Source: Kribbibacterium absianum (lineage in GTDB: Bacteria > Actinomycetota > Coriobacteriia > Coriobacteriales > Atopobiaceae). From it: a stretch of DNA of 64,000 nt. Of the stretch, positions 48,593 to 57,185 are shown one piece after another. A model generated the notes under the pieces. That model did not search any database. It was given only the letters and a program-made list of their open reading frames with translations, and had not been told where the DNA came from. How positions within the stretch are numbered: the stretch's first letter is position 1; each line of letters starts with the position of its first letter. The position numbers were made by a program, and so were the translations under genes. The DNA lies in assembly GCF_030067705.1 (NCBI RefSeq), contig NZ_JASJEX010000002.1, forward strand, positions 62,001-126,000, in the 5' to 3' direction.

Positions 48593-49081
48593 ATGAGTCA
48601 CACGTTGGTGGCGTACTTCAGCGCCACGGGCACCACAGAGACGGCCGCCGAGCTGCTGGCCAAGGCCGCAGGCGCGGACCTGTACGAGATCCTCCCCGCC
48701 CAGCCCTACAGCAAGGCGGACCTGGACTGGAACAACAAGGCGTCCCGCTCGACCGTCGAGTGCAGCGACCCCGCATGCCGCCCGGCGCTGGGACAGCCGG
48801 TGCCGGACGTCAGCGGCTACGACGTCATCTACGTGGGCTTCCCCATCTGGTGGTACAAGGAGGCGCCCATCGTCGACACGTTCTTGGACGCCCTCGACCT
48901 CAATGGCAAGACCGTGGTGCCGTTCGCCACGTCCGGTGGCAGCCCGCTCGGCCAGGCACAGGGCAACATCGCCGGCAACGCGCCCGGCGCGACGACCCTC
49001 CGCGGCGGGATGATGAACCCGGCCAGCCGCACCACGGCCCAGGCGCTGGTGGACAGCGTGACCCAGCAGATGGCGGAGTAG
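48593..49081 (+). CDS. Flavodoxin-like protein
   Basis: The 162-residue protein belongs to the Flavodoxin_4-type family: FMN phosphate-binding loop YFSATGTTETAAE, the aromatic stacking region VGFPIWWYKEAP and FATSGGSPLG. It would carry electrons, possibly for the CMD-cupin protein just upstream. AAGGAGG lies four bases before the ATG at 48593 (another ATG is directly upstream, too close to the site). Confidence 0.88.
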   Translation: MSHTLVAYFSATGTTETAAELLAKAAGADLYEILPAQPYSKADLDWNNKASRSTVECSDPACRPALGQPVPDVSGYDVIYVGFPIWWYKEAPIVDTFLDALDLNGKTVVPFATSGGSPLGQAQGNIAGNAPGATTLRGGMMNPASRTTAQALVDSVTQQMAE

Positions 49082-49114
49082 CCGCCACATCGAGCGGTTC
49101 AGCCGCCCGCGCAA

Positions 49115-49224
49115 AAGACCTCCCGAGGTGCCACGCACCCTGGGAGGTCTTCTCATAACCACCGCAACCACCTGAGGTGCCACGCATCTCGGGAGGTTTC
49201 CGCCTGGGGTGCGTGGCACCCCAG
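49115..49224. terminator. Terminator region with three GGTGCCACGCA words
   Basis: AAGACCTCCC (49115-49124) and GGGAGGTCTT (49142-49151) form a terminator stem for the flavodoxin gene. The word GAGGTGCCACGCA appears in its loop and again at 49174-49186. A second perfect hairpin, CTGGGGTGC/GCACCCCAG at 49204-49224, carries the same word inverted and lies beyond the stop of the convergent small gene. Confidence 0.75.
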
Positions 49225-49229
49225 GTGAC

Positions 49230-49433
49230 TCAGCGGCCCGGCTTCAGGCGCAGATAGATCTGGTAGCCCAGCCACACCACGCCGGCCACGATCAGCAGCC
49301 GGAACACACCGCCAAAGAACATCCCGAGCATCCAGCCGGCAAACCGCAGCACCAGGCAGAGGGCCGCGATCCCAATCACCACGAGCACGATGAGCGTGAC
49401 GCTCGCTCCCACTTTGTCCTTCAGGTCGCTCAT
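49230..49433 (-). CDS. Small membrane protein (67 aa)
   Basis: A 67-residue protein with two closely spaced hydrophobic segments (about 9-30 and 33-58) and a basic C terminus LRLKPGR. Its start overlaps the stop of the upstream gene by four bases (49430-49433), so the two are co-translated. No named family is recognised. Confidence 0.7.
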   Translation of the reverse strand: MSDLKDKVGASVTLIVLVVIGIAALCLVLRFAGWMLGMFFGGVFRLLIVAGVVWLGYQIYLRLKPGR

Positions 49434-49699
49434 GACACCTCCTGTACGTAGAGCTTGTTCGAGCGCGGGAACTCCCGGGCCACGGCCGCCCGCACGGCCC
49501 GCTTGGCCTCCGACCCAGAGGGCAGCTCACGGGACTCGGTGACGAACCCGTCCTCCGAGAGGCGCACCGCCCCATCGGCCGCCACGATGCGCACGCCCCG
49601 GTCCTTCTTGAAGGTCCGCAGCTCAAGACCGCCGCGCGCACCCTTGCCGCACAGCGCGAGCGCGCTCGCCACCCCCTGCTTCATCGGCACAAGCCTCAT
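49430..49699 (-). CDS. Small protein of unknown function (89 aa)
   Basis: An 89-residue soluble protein with a basic, beta-rich character (LELRTFKKDRGVRIV, AAVAREFPRSNKLYV) and no catalytic motif. AGGAGGG lies close upstream of the ATG at 49699. It forms a two-gene operon with the small membrane protein. Function unknown. Confidence 0.7.
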   Translation of the reverse strand: MRLVPMKQGVASALALCGKGARGGLELRTFKKDRGVRIVAADGAVRLSEDGFVTESRELPSGSEAKRAVRAAVAREFPRSNKLYVQEVS

Positions 49700-49712
49700 C
49701 GGCCCTCCTCGC

Positions 49713-49772
49713 GGACGCTTGCGTCAGAGCCAAATGTCCAACCGTGGACAAACGGCTCTCTCCGAAGCGTCC
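49713..49772. repeat. Inverted pair of 27 bp elements (family C)
   Basis: A copy at 49713-49739 (starts GGACGCTTGCG, ends CAAATGTCC) and an inverted copy at 49746-49772 (starts GGACAAACGGCT, ends CCGAAGCGTCC) lie between the small operon and the ettA stop. The same arrangement with the same 6-base spacer occurs at 46654. Confidence 0.85.
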
Positions 49773-49776
49773 AGCA

Positions 49777-51456
49777 TCAGTCCCTTGTCAGCTTGCGGTG
49801 CAGACGGTGCGGCTTCGAGGCCTCCGGCCCCAGGCGCTTCTCGCGGTCCTTCTGGTAGCTCTCGAAGTTGCCCTCGAACCAGTGCCAGCGGCCGGGGTTC
49901 TCGTCGTCGCCCTCCCAGGCCAGGATGTGCGTGGCCACACGGTCCAGGAACATGCGGTCGTGGCTGATGACCACGGAGCAGCCGGGGAACTCGAGCAGCG
50001 CGGCCTCGAGGCTGGAGAGCGTCTCGACGTCGAGGTCGTTGGTGGGCTCGTCCAGAAGCAGCAGGTTGCCGCCCTGCTTGAGCGTCAGCGCCAGGTTCAG
50101 GCGGTTCCGCTCGCCGCCGGAGAGCACGCCGGCCGGCTTCTGCTGGTCGGAGCCCTTGAAGCCGAACGCCGCCACGTAGGCGCGGCTCGGCACCTCGGTC
50201 TCGCCCACCTGCATGAAGTCGTTGCCGTCGGAGACGACCTCCCACACGCGCTTCTCGCCGTCGATGCCGGCGCGGTTCTGGTCCACGTAGGAGAGCTTGA
50301 CCGTCTCGCCGAGCTTGACCTCGCCGGCGTCGGGCTCCTCCAGGCCCACGATGGTCTTGAACAGCGTGGTCTTGCCCACGCCGTTGGGGCCGATGACGCC
50401 CACGATGCCGTTCCGCGGCAGCGTGAAGGAGAGGTCGTCGATCAGCACGCGGTCGCCAAAGCCTTTGCTGAGGTGCGAGACCTCGAGGACGTTCGCGCCC
50501 AGGCGCGGGCCCACCGGGATGTGGATGTCGGTGAAGTCGACGTCCTTGTGGCTGCGGGCCTCGGCCTCCATCTGGTCATAGCGGTCGAGACGGGCCTTGT
50601 TCTTGGCCTGGCGCGCCGACGGGCTCGAGCGCACCCACTCCAGCTCCGCCTTCATGCGCTTGGCGAGCTTGGCGGACTGCTGGTTCTGCGCCGCGATGCG
50701 GGCGGCCTTGGTCTCGAGATAGGTGCTGTAGTTGCCCTTGTAGGGGAAGAGCTGGCCGCGGTCCACCTCACAGATCCACTCGGCCACGTGGTCGAGGAAG
50801 TAGCGGTCGTGCGTGACGGCGAGCACGGCGCCCGGGTAGCTCTTGAGGAACTGCTCGAGCCAAAGCACCGACTCGGCGTCCAGGTGGTTGGTGGGCTCGT
50901 CGAGGAGCAGCAGGTCGGGTGCCTCGAGCAGCAGGCGGCAGAGGGCCACACGACGCCGCTCGCCACCGGAGAGCACCGAGACCGGCGTGTCCGGGTCCGG
51001 GCACTGGAGCGCGTCCATGGCCTGGGAGAGCTGGCTGTCCAGGTCCCAGCCGTTGGCGGCGTCGATCTGGTCCTGCAGCCTGCCCATCTCGGCCATGAGC
51101 GCGTCGAAGTCCGCGTCCGGCTCGGCCATCTCGAGGCCGATCTGGTTGAAGCGGTCGATCTTCGCCAGCAGGTCGCCAAAGGCCATGCGGATGTTCTCGA
51201 TCACGGTCTTGTCGTCGTCCAGCTGGGGCTCCTGCTCGAGGATGCCCACCGTGTAGCCGGGCGTGAGCCGTGCCTCGCCATTGGAGACGTCCTCGATGCC
51301 GGCCATGACCTTGAGCAGCGTGGACTTGCCCATGCCGTTGGGGCCCACCACGCCGATCTTCGCGCCGGGAAAGAACGAGAGGGACACGTCGTCCAGGATC
51401 ACCTTGTCGCCCGCAGTCTTGCGGGCCTCGTACATCTGGTACACGAACTCAGCCAT
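49777..51456 (-). CDS. ettA: Energy-dependent translational throttle protein EttA (ABC-F)
   Basis: The 559-residue ABC-F ATPase acts on the ribosome E site and gates the first translation cycle according to ATP/ADP. It has two ATP-binding cassettes with Walker A GPNGMGKST and GPNGVGKTT, signature LSGGERRRVALCRLL and LSGGERNRLNLALTL, Walker B LLLLDEPTNHLD and LLLLDEPTNDLD, and the P-site linker helices between. AAGGAG precedes the ATG at 51456. Confidence 0.95.
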   Translation of the reverse strand: MAEFVYQMYEARKTAGDKVILDDVSLSFFPGAKIGVVGPNGMGKSTLLKVMAGIEDVSNGEARLTPGYTVGILEQEPQLDDDKTVIENIRMAFGDLLAKIDRFNQIGLEMAEPDADFDALMAEMGRLQDQIDAANGWDLDSQLSQAMDALQCPDPDTPVSVLSGGERRRVALCRLLLEAPDLLLLDEPTNHLDAESVLWLEQFLKSYPGAVLAVTHDRYFLDHVAEWICEVDRGQLFPYKGNYSTYLETKAARIAAQNQQSAKLAKRMKAELEWVRSSPSARQAKNKARLDRYDQMEAEARSHKDVDFTDIHIPVGPRLGANVLEVSHLSKGFGDRVLIDDLSFTLPRNGIVGVIGPNGVGKTTLFKTIVGLEEPDAGEVKLGETVKLSYVDQNRAGIDGEKRVWEVVSDGNDFMQVGETEVPSRAYVAAFGFKGSDQQKPAGVLSGGERNRLNLALTLKQGGNLLLLDEPTNDLDVETLSSLEAALLEFPGCSVVISHDRMFLDRVATHILAWEGDDENPGRWHWFEGNFESYQKDREKRLGPEASKPHRLHRKLTRD

Positions 51457-51525
51457 GAGGCTCCTTGCTCGGGTTCTGGCTACAGGAATCGGCCACCAGC
51501 CTACCAGAGCCGCCCCGAAGGCGCG

Positions 51526-52938
51526 CTACCTGCGGCCTTCGGACGTCCTCGCCCCCGTCGGCCGCCCCCACGGCGCGAGCACGATGCGAGCGCACCCCCG
51601 GCACGTGACCACGTAATAGAACACCATGACGGCCACAGTGACCCCCACGGTCGCCGCCACGATGGTTCCGAACACGGCACCGATGCCCTCGGCCAGCACG
51701 GCCACGATGGTCAGACCCACCACGTCGTGGAGCAGGGCTCCCGCCAGCGGCACGCCAAAGTACAGCGCCACCTGGGTCCTCAGTGAGCCGGCGGCCAGGG
51801 AGCGACTAGCCCCGAGGTCGGCCAGCACCCGGTAGCGCCGCGTGCCGTCCGCCGCCTCGGCGAGCTGCTGGAGGGCAAGCACCGCCATGGCCGCAAGCAG
51901 GAACGACAGCCCGTAGAGCAGCCCGATGAACCCCACCGGGGCAAGGGAGTCCGCCAGCTCCGCGGACACTGGCGACCCGCTGCCGCGCACACCCACCGTG
52001 AAAGCGAGGCCTGCAGCGACCATGCACACCGCGCACGCGATCAACACGCAAACCACGGCCATGGCCATCGAGGAGCTGGACGCCGTGGCCTGCGTCTGGC
52101 GCACGGTGAAGCACGTGAGGCCGCGCAGGTAGCGCTGAGGGCGACGCTGAAGCGCACGGGGCACAGCCCACGCCAAGAACCGCGCCACGAGCCACGTTCC
52201 CACCAGCGCCATGGCGCCAAAGGGGACGAGGAGCACGAGGAAAAGGGCCGGCTGGAGAAGAACTGCAGCCCACACCGCACCCACGAGGACGACGCCAAGC
52301 GCCAGCTGCGCCCAGGCGAGCCTGGGCTTTCCCATGGCAAGCAGACGCTCGGGCTTCTTGTCGGCAACGAACAGCGTCGCCAAGGGTGCACGGGCCACTT
52401 GGCGTCCCGACGCCGCGCACGCCGTCGCCACGAGCGCGGCAAAGCACAGGAGGGTCCAGCGAAACGCATCCGGGGAGAAGATGACGGCCGGGCGCCAGCC
52501 CACCCCGAACACCCACGCCTCAAGGAGCATGAACGCGGGGGACGCCAGCACGCCCACGGCCACCCCCACGGCCCAAGCCGCCACGCCCACGAGGGCTCCT
52601 TCCAGGCACAAGATGGCCGACACGCCACGCCCGTCCATGCCGAGCAGCCCGTAGAGAGCGAACTCACGTGTGCGCCGTCGCACGATGAACCGAAAGCCAT
52701 AGGACATCAGAAACGCAAAAACCACCACCACGAACACCGAGAAGGCGCTCATGACCGTGTTGAGCTGCTGAGACTCGGCCAGGCCGCGCTGCTCGCCGCT
52801 GAGGTCCATGGCCCACAGATAGTCCCCTGCCGACGAGAACGAGTAGAGCAGACAGGCGGCGAAGGCGAGGGTGGCAAAGAACACCGAGTAGTCCTTGACG
52901 CTGCGCCGCACGTTGCCGAGCGCGAGCTTGAGATACAT
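51526..52938 (-). CDS. FtsX-like ABC transporter permease (orphan)
   Basis: The 470-residue membrane protein has about eight to ten helices and resembles the FtsX domain of BceB/VraG-type peptide-resistance permeases: LALGNVRRSVKDYSVFF at the start and FRFIVRRRTREFALYGLLGM after the second helix. It is shorter than typical BceB (about 650 residues), and no ABC ATPase or two-component partner is next to it, which is unusual. I chose the ATG at 52938; AAGGAGG lies ten bases upstream. Confidence 0.75.
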   Translation of the reverse strand: MYLKLALGNVRRSVKDYSVFFATLAFAACLLYSFSSAGDYLWAMDLSGEQRGLAESQQLNTVMSAFSVFVVVVFAFLMSYGFRFIVRRRTREFALYGLLGMDGRGVSAILCLEGALVGVAAWAVGVAVGVLASPAFMLLEAWVFGVGWRPAVIFSPDAFRWTLLCFAALVATACAASGRQVARAPLATLFVADKKPERLLAMGKPRLAWAQLALGVVLVGAVWAAVLLQPALFLVLLVPFGAMALVGTWLVARFLAWAVPRALQRRPQRYLRGLTCFTVRQTQATASSSSMAMAVVCVLIACAVCMVAAGLAFTVGVRGSGSPVSAELADSLAPVGFIGLLYGLSFLLAAMAVLALQQLAEAADGTRRYRVLADLGASRSLAAGSLRTQVALYFGVPLAGALLHDVVGLTIVAVLAEGIGAVFGTIVAATVGVTVAVMVFYYVVTCRGCARIVLAPWGRPTGARTSEGRR

Positions 52939-53045
52939 GGGAACGAGACCTCCTTGGACGGGTGGATCCATGGTGGCCCGCCCGCCGGGAGGGTGCCCCG
53001 GGCGCGGCTTACGGCTCGGTGACGTGTCTGTAAGGGGCCGCGCGG

Positions 53046-53363
53046 CTAGTCGGCGGGCCTGCCACGCAACGTCTCCGTCCAGTCCTCGCCCGCAAAGAAC
53101 AGGTCGGCCAGCAGGACGTCGGAGCCCCGCCTCTCATGAACCACAATCAAGTTTTGCAACGGTAGCCATCGAAGACCGATGGAACCATCGCCCAGGTCCA
53201 CCGGCGCCCCCATCTCGGGGAAGGCGGCAAGGTCGCGCACCAGCGTTTCATAGTCGTCGAGCAGCTTGGCCACGCTCGTAATTCCCGCCGCACTCTCCCG
53301 CTGAGCCAATGCGAGCGCGAAACGTTCAGCAAAGCCCTGGCCTTCGACCACCCTACAGACCAT
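53046..53363 (-). CDS. RelE/ParE-type toxin
   Basis: The 105-residue protein has the size and pattern of RelE/ParE-type toxins (LLDDYETLVRDLAAFPEMG, LRWLPLQNLIVVHERRG, LLADLFFAGEDW). Its start overlaps the end of the antitoxin gene by 11 bp, the usual arrangement when the antitoxin comes first. RelE members cut mRNA on the ribosome and ParE members poison gyrase; which applies here is not clear. Confidence 0.72.
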   Translation of the reverse strand: MVCRVVEGQGFAERFALALAQRESAAGITSVAKLLDDYETLVRDLAAFPEMGAPVDLGDGSIGLRWLPLQNLIVVHERRGSDVLLADLFFAGEDWTETLRGRPAD

Positions 53364-53628
53364 ACTTCGCTCTCAACTCGCGCACATGGTCCATCGCGTC
53401 GACGCAGCGATGCTCTCGATAGTCCTCTTCTGCACCGGCCACGCGAGCAAGAAACTCCTCTCGCGTGCCAAGCTGCAAGGTCGGCTCGTGCACAGGCACC
53501 AGTTCCACGCGCTCTCCGTCGCTGAGAAGAGCAACCTGATCGTGAGGTTTGACCCCAAGAATCTCTCGAAACTGCTTGGGTAGGCCGATCTGGCCTGTTG
53601 TCGTGACTCTCGTGACTGCGACAGGCAT
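53353..53628 (-). CDS. AbrB/MazE-type antitoxin
   Basis: The 91-residue protein has an N-terminal AbrB swapped-hairpin domain (VTRVTTTGQIGLPKQFREILGV, given in shortened form as TTTGQIGLPKQFREILG) and a C-terminal helical tail that would wrap the toxin. AAGGAGG lies upstream of the ATG at 53628. It forms a toxin-antitoxin operon with the 53046 gene and probably represses its own promoter. Confidence 0.8.
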   Translation of the reverse strand: MPVAVTRVTTTGQIGLPKQFREILGVKPHDQVALLSDGERVELVPVHEPTLQLGTREEFLARVAGAEEDYREHRCVDAMDHVRELRAKYGL

Positions 53629-53678
53629 GACGGCCTCCTTAGAGTTGATTAATAGCTCTAATAGTACCCACCGACGCC

Positions 53679-54551
53679 TCACACCTCGACCGCGCCCGGG
53701 ACCTCCTTGGGAATCCACGACGCCACGAGCAGGTAGTTCTCCTCCTCGGCCAGCGCGTCGTCGATGGCCGGCACCACAGCGACGTAGGGAAACACCGTCA
53801 GCAGGCGCCTGCGACAGGCCAAGAGGGCCGACGGATCCTCCTTGGGCACCGAGACGTTCACCACGAACACCCCGTACATCGTGAGGTTCACCTGCACGAG
53901 CGCAAGGCCGTCTGGAGATGTGAGCGCGTCGTCTGCCGTGCGGCCCACGAAGGCGTCGTCGACGATCGCCGTGAAGCGCGGGACGGCGTCCGCCCCTCGC
54001 GTCGCGCGGTCCCGTGTCAGCTCCCGCAGCAGGTCCATGCCCTCCTGCGCGCGCACCTCCAGGCGGGGCGTTCCGTCCGGCAGCTCGCCGGCCTCCGTGA
54101 TCGAGCGCCCCAGCCGGAACTCGCGCAGCGCGATGTCCACCATCGCCGGGTCAATCTCAGAGACGAGCACCGCCACGTCCGGATTCACCGCCACCGCATG
54201 CCGCGGCCAGGCACAGCCCGCACCGCCAATCACCAGCACGCGCCCCGGCTGCGGGGCGACGGCGGGATCCAGCACCAGGTCGAACGCCCGCGCGTAGGCG
54301 GCCGCCGGCTCGTCGGGCGCGTCCTCGTACATCACCGTCTGCCAGCCGCCGCCGAGCGACAGCACGCGGATCGGCCTGCGCCCCTCGTCTGGCGACGTCG
54401 TCGAGAACACCCTGGCCGTACCGAACTTCGTGCAGTACAAGCGGGGACGAGCGCCGGCCACGCGAGTCACGGCGAACGCGGAAACCGCTGCCGCAGTAGC
54501 CCCGACGGCCACGGCGCCAGCAGTCTTAAGGAAACGGGAGCGAACGCCCAT
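53679..54551 (-). CDS. Spermidine-synthase-like methyltransferase-fold protein with N-terminal anchor
   Basis: The 290-residue protein starts with a basic/hydrophobic segment (about 9-31) that could be a signal anchor, followed by a Rossmann domain resembling spermidine synthases: RVLVIGGAGCAWPRHAV as the nucleotide loop, VSEIDPAMVDIALREF and FTAIVDDAFVG. The usual Asp-Ala-Tyr catalytic block reads Asp-Asp-Ala-Phe, so polyamine synthase activity is doubtful. It starts 2 bp after the HI0074-like gene ends and is probably co-transcribed with it. Confidence 0.65.
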   Translation of the reverse strand: MGVRSRFLKTAGAVAVGATAAAVSAFAVTRVAGARPRLYCTKFGTARVFSTTSPDEGRRPIRVLSLGGGWQTVMYEDAPDEPAAAYARAFDLVLDPAVAPQPGRVLVIGGAGCAWPRHAVAVNPDVAVLVSEIDPAMVDIALREFRLGRSITEAGELPDGTPRLEVRAQEGMDLLRELTRDRATRGADAVPRFTAIVDDAFVGRTADDALTSPDGLALVQVNLTMYGVFVVNVSVPKEDPSALLACRRRLLTVFPYVAVVPAIDDALAEEENYLLVASWIPKEVPGAVEV

Positions 54552-54553
54552 TG

Positions 54554-54970
54554 TCAGCCCACCTCACCGGGAAGATCCAAGGGCCAGTTCTCGGCCAGCT
54601 CTCCAGCCAGCACTTCGAAGAGCCTCAGGTGCTGGGTCCGTGCGCGCTCGACCACGTCCAGGGCAATGTTCTCGTCATAGACGTGCGACAGTGTGCTGCG
54701 GTCCTCGAGCATCTGAACCCAGCCGACCTCGTCGTCGACCATCCCCACCTGATACGCGATTTGGATGACGCCCTGCGGCGACCCCATGCGCTTGGCCGTG
54801 TCATAGCCGTAGCGGCTCAGCGTTTCCTTCATCGCCTTCCACGACAGCTCGAACGCGATCTCGAACAGGTTGGCGATGCCGGCCAGCTGCAGCGGGGTGT
54901 ACGGAGCTCCGAGGCTCTCGACGGTGCGTAGGTTATCCACGGCCCTCGCGAAGTTCTCGACCTTTCTCAT
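54554..54970 (-). CDS. HI0074-type nucleotidyltransferase substrate-binding protein
   Basis: The 138-residue helical protein matches the HI0074/NTP_sub_bind family (FARAVDNLRTVESLG, FEIAFELSWKAMKETL, LEDRSTLSHVYDEN). These proteins partner a minimal nucleotidyltransferase and form HEPN/MNT-like toxin-antitoxin or repair modules. The gene overlaps the end of the nucleotidyltransferase gene by 38 bp, as is typical for these pairs. Confidence 0.82.
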   Translation of the reverse strand: MRKVENFARAVDNLRTVESLGAPYTPLQLAGIANLFEIAFELSWKAMKETLSRYGYDTAKRMGSPQGVIQIAYQVGMVDDEVGWVQMLEDRSTLSHVYDENIALDVVERARTQHLRLFEVLAGELAENWPLDLPGEVG

Positions 54971-55269
54971 AGAGGATCACCCCGTCTCGCTCAATCTCGG
55001 CCAGAAAGCCCGGGTTGTTGGGTCGGGCCAGGTCCACGGTGTCGCACATCAAGAGCGTCGATGTCTCCTCGTCCACGTCGAGCGCGAACCGCGCGCCGTC
55101 GCCCCCTCGATAGGCCAGATCGATGTCGCTCCGCTCCCCTTGGTCGCCTCGCGCCCGTGAGCCATAGAGCACCACGAGCTCCACCCCCGTGCTTCTGGGC
55201 CAGCCCTCGGATCTGGTCAATCACCTGTGGGCGGATCCCGGTAAAGGAAAGGTCAGAACAAACCCTCAC
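54933..55269 (-). pseudogene. Minimal nucleotidyltransferase, frameshifted at a C5/G5 run
   Basis: The catalytic part (VELVVLYGSRARGDQ, ERSDIDLAYRG) and C-terminal half are in one frame, while the N-terminal helix (FTGIRPQVIDQIRGLAQKHG) is in another. The frames meet at a run of five Cs on the + strand (55184-55188); with four, one continuous protein of the normal size results. A GTG at 55269, preceded by GGAGAG, is the likely original start. The partner gene at 54554 is intact. It could be a real mutation, a phase-variable tract or a sequencing error. Confidence 0.7.
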
Positions 55270-55329
55270 ATCTCTCCGTCCGGCCGCAGTCCACGAGTCC
55301 AACCGATAACATTCGATGCACTCCCGCGC

Positions 55330-55354
55330 TTTCAGGCTTCTTGTTGGCCTGAAA
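55330..55354. promoter_or_regulatory. Inverted repeat upstream of the amylase gene
   Basis: Perfect 8-bp arms TTTCAGGC and GCCTGAAA with a 9-nt spacer lie 69 bp before the GH13 start. This is a plausible repressor operator in the promoter region. Confidence 0.45.
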
Positions 55355-55422
55355 TGGGAAGCCTTCTGCAAGTATAGGCGGCGCATATTTCCCGCTACGC
55401 ACGACCCATCCTAGGAGGTTCC

Positions 55423-57069
55423 ATGGCCTGGTACGACGAGGCGGTCTTCTACCACATCTATCCGCTGGGGCTCACGGGCGCGCCCAAGGTCAACGAGCAC
55501 GGCGAGCCCGAACACCGGCTGCTCGACCTGATCCCCTGGCTCGACCACATGCGGGACATCAACGCGAACGCCCTGTACATCGGGCCACTCTTTGAGTCGA
55601 TGACCCACGGGTACGACACGGTGGACTACTCCACGGTCGACGCGCGACTCGGCACCAACGAGGACCTCGCGACCCTTGTCCAGGAGGCCCACGACCGCGG
55701 GATCCACGTGATCCTCGACGGCGTCTTCAACCATGTGGGGCGCGACTTCTTCGCGTTCCAGGACCTGCTCGAGAAGCGCGAGAACAGCCCCTACCGCGAC
55801 TGGTTCTGCAACGTGAACTTCTGCGGCAACAACAGCTACAACGACGGCCTCTGCTACGACAACTGGGGCGGCGTCGACGCGTTGGTCAAGCTCAACCAAA
55901 AGAACCCGGCGGTGCGCGAGCACCTGACGAACGCCGTGCAAGGCTGGGTGGACGAGTTCGACATCGACGGCCTGCGCCTGGACGCCGCCGACGTGCTGGA
56001 CTTCGAATGCATGCACGCGCTCCGGCACCTGGCCAACACCGTGAAGCCGGACTTCTGGCTCATGGGCGAGGTGATCCACGGCGACTACAGCCGCTGGGTC
56101 AACGGCGACACGCTCCACGCGGTCACGGACTACTCGCTCCACAAGGGACTCTACTCCGGCCACAACGACCACAACTACTTCGAGATCGCGCACACCGTGA
56201 AGCGCAACCTCGACATGGGCGGCGGCCATGTGGACGGCCTCAAGCTCTACAACTTCGTGGACAACCACGACGTGGACCGCATCGCCAGCAAACTCGACCA
56301 GCCGGCGCACCTGGCGCCCGTGCACGTGCTGCTCTACACGCTGCCGGGCGTCCCGAGCATCTACTACGGCAGCGAGTTCGCCGTCCCGGGCAAGCGCACC
56401 GCCCATGCCGACGACATGCTGCGCCCGGCGCTCGACCTGGAGGAGCTGGAGGAGCAGCGCCAACCGCTCGAGGCGCTGGTGACGGCGCTCGGGGCCGTCC
56501 GCGAGGCGCGCCCGGAGCTCTCCTACGGGGAGTATCAGGAGCTCGCGCTCACCAACCGCCAGTACGCGTTCGCGCGCACCTTGAACGGCAGCTCCGTGAT
56601 CGTGGCCGTGAACAACGACGAGGGCCCGGCGTCCGTGACCGTCGACGCCCTGGACGCGGACGGGTACGTGGGCGCGCTCACCGGGACCGCGTACCCGGCC
56701 GAGGACGGGCGCGTCACCATCGAGCTGGACGCCTGCTCCGGCGACGTGCTGGTGCCAGAGGGAACCGAAGTGCCGGAGGTCCCCGACGTGCCGGCGTTCG
56801 AGCCCGAGACGACCCCGGAGGCGCAGTCTGCCGGCGTGACGCTCGAGGGCGACGCCGCCGAGGTGCTCGACGAGGCCTGCGAGGCCATCGGCATTCCGGA
56901 CGAAATCCCCGAGGACAAGCCGCTCGAGGAGTGGACCGTCCAGGAGCTGCAGGCCGGCGTCCTCGCGCACCTGGCGGCCAACGGCCCCGTGACCCCGCAG
57001 ATGCGCAAGGACGTGGAGAACAACGTCTACCACGACTCGCTCCTGAACTGGATCAAGTCCTTCAGATAG
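55423..57069 (+). CDS. GH13 alpha-amylase-family glycosidase
   Basis: The 548-residue enzyme has the GH13 catalytic barrel with VFYHIYPLG at the start and the conserved regions GVFNHVG, GLRLDAADVLD (nucleophile Asp), LMGEVIHGDY (acid Glu) and FVDNHDVDRI (third Asp). It then has a beta domain and an acidic, proline-rich tail ending in a small helical domain (about 465-548). No signal peptide is seen, so it acts in the cytoplasm, probably on maltodextrins. AGGAGG precedes the ATG. A terminator follows. Confidence 0.9.
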   Translation: MAWYDEAVFYHIYPLGLTGAPKVNEHGEPEHRLLDLIPWLDHMRDINANALYIGPLFESMTHGYDTVDYSTVDARLGTNEDLATLVQEAHDRGIHVILDGVFNHVGRDFFAFQDLLEKRENSPYRDWFCNVNFCGNNSYNDGLCYDNWGGVDALVKLNQKNPAVREHLTNAVQGWVDEFDIDGLRLDAADVLDFECMHALRHLANTVKPDFWLMGEVIHGDYSRWVNGDTLHAVTDYSLHKGLYSGHNDHNYFEIAHTVKRNLDMGGGHVDGLKLYNFVDNHDVDRIASKLDQPAHLAPVHVLLYTLPGVPSIYYGSEFAVPGKRTAHADDMLRPALDLEELEEQRQPLEALVTALGAVREARPELSYGEYQELALTNRQYAFARTLNGSSVIVAVNNDEGPASVTVDALDADGYVGALTGTAYPAEDGRVTIELDACSGDVLVPEGTEVPEVPDVPAFEPETTPEAQSAGVTLEGDAAEVLDEACEAIGIPDEIPEDKPLEEWTVQELQAGVLAHLAANGPVTPQMRKDVENNVYHDSLLNWIKSFR

Positions 57070-57105
57070 CGCTCTGCGATTGTCAAGGTGCACGCGTGTC
57101 CCAGG

Positions 57106-57135
57106 GGCCCCGGGTTTTCTCGGGGCCTCTTTCTT
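57106..57135 (+). terminator. Terminator after the amylase gene
   Basis: GGCCCCG and CGGGGCC form the stem with an 8-nt loop, followed by TCTTTCTT. Confidence 0.75.
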
Positions 57136-57185
57136 ATGGGTAGAGACCTCTCTCAGACATCGTTCGTCCCGCTCCAGGAGTCGTC

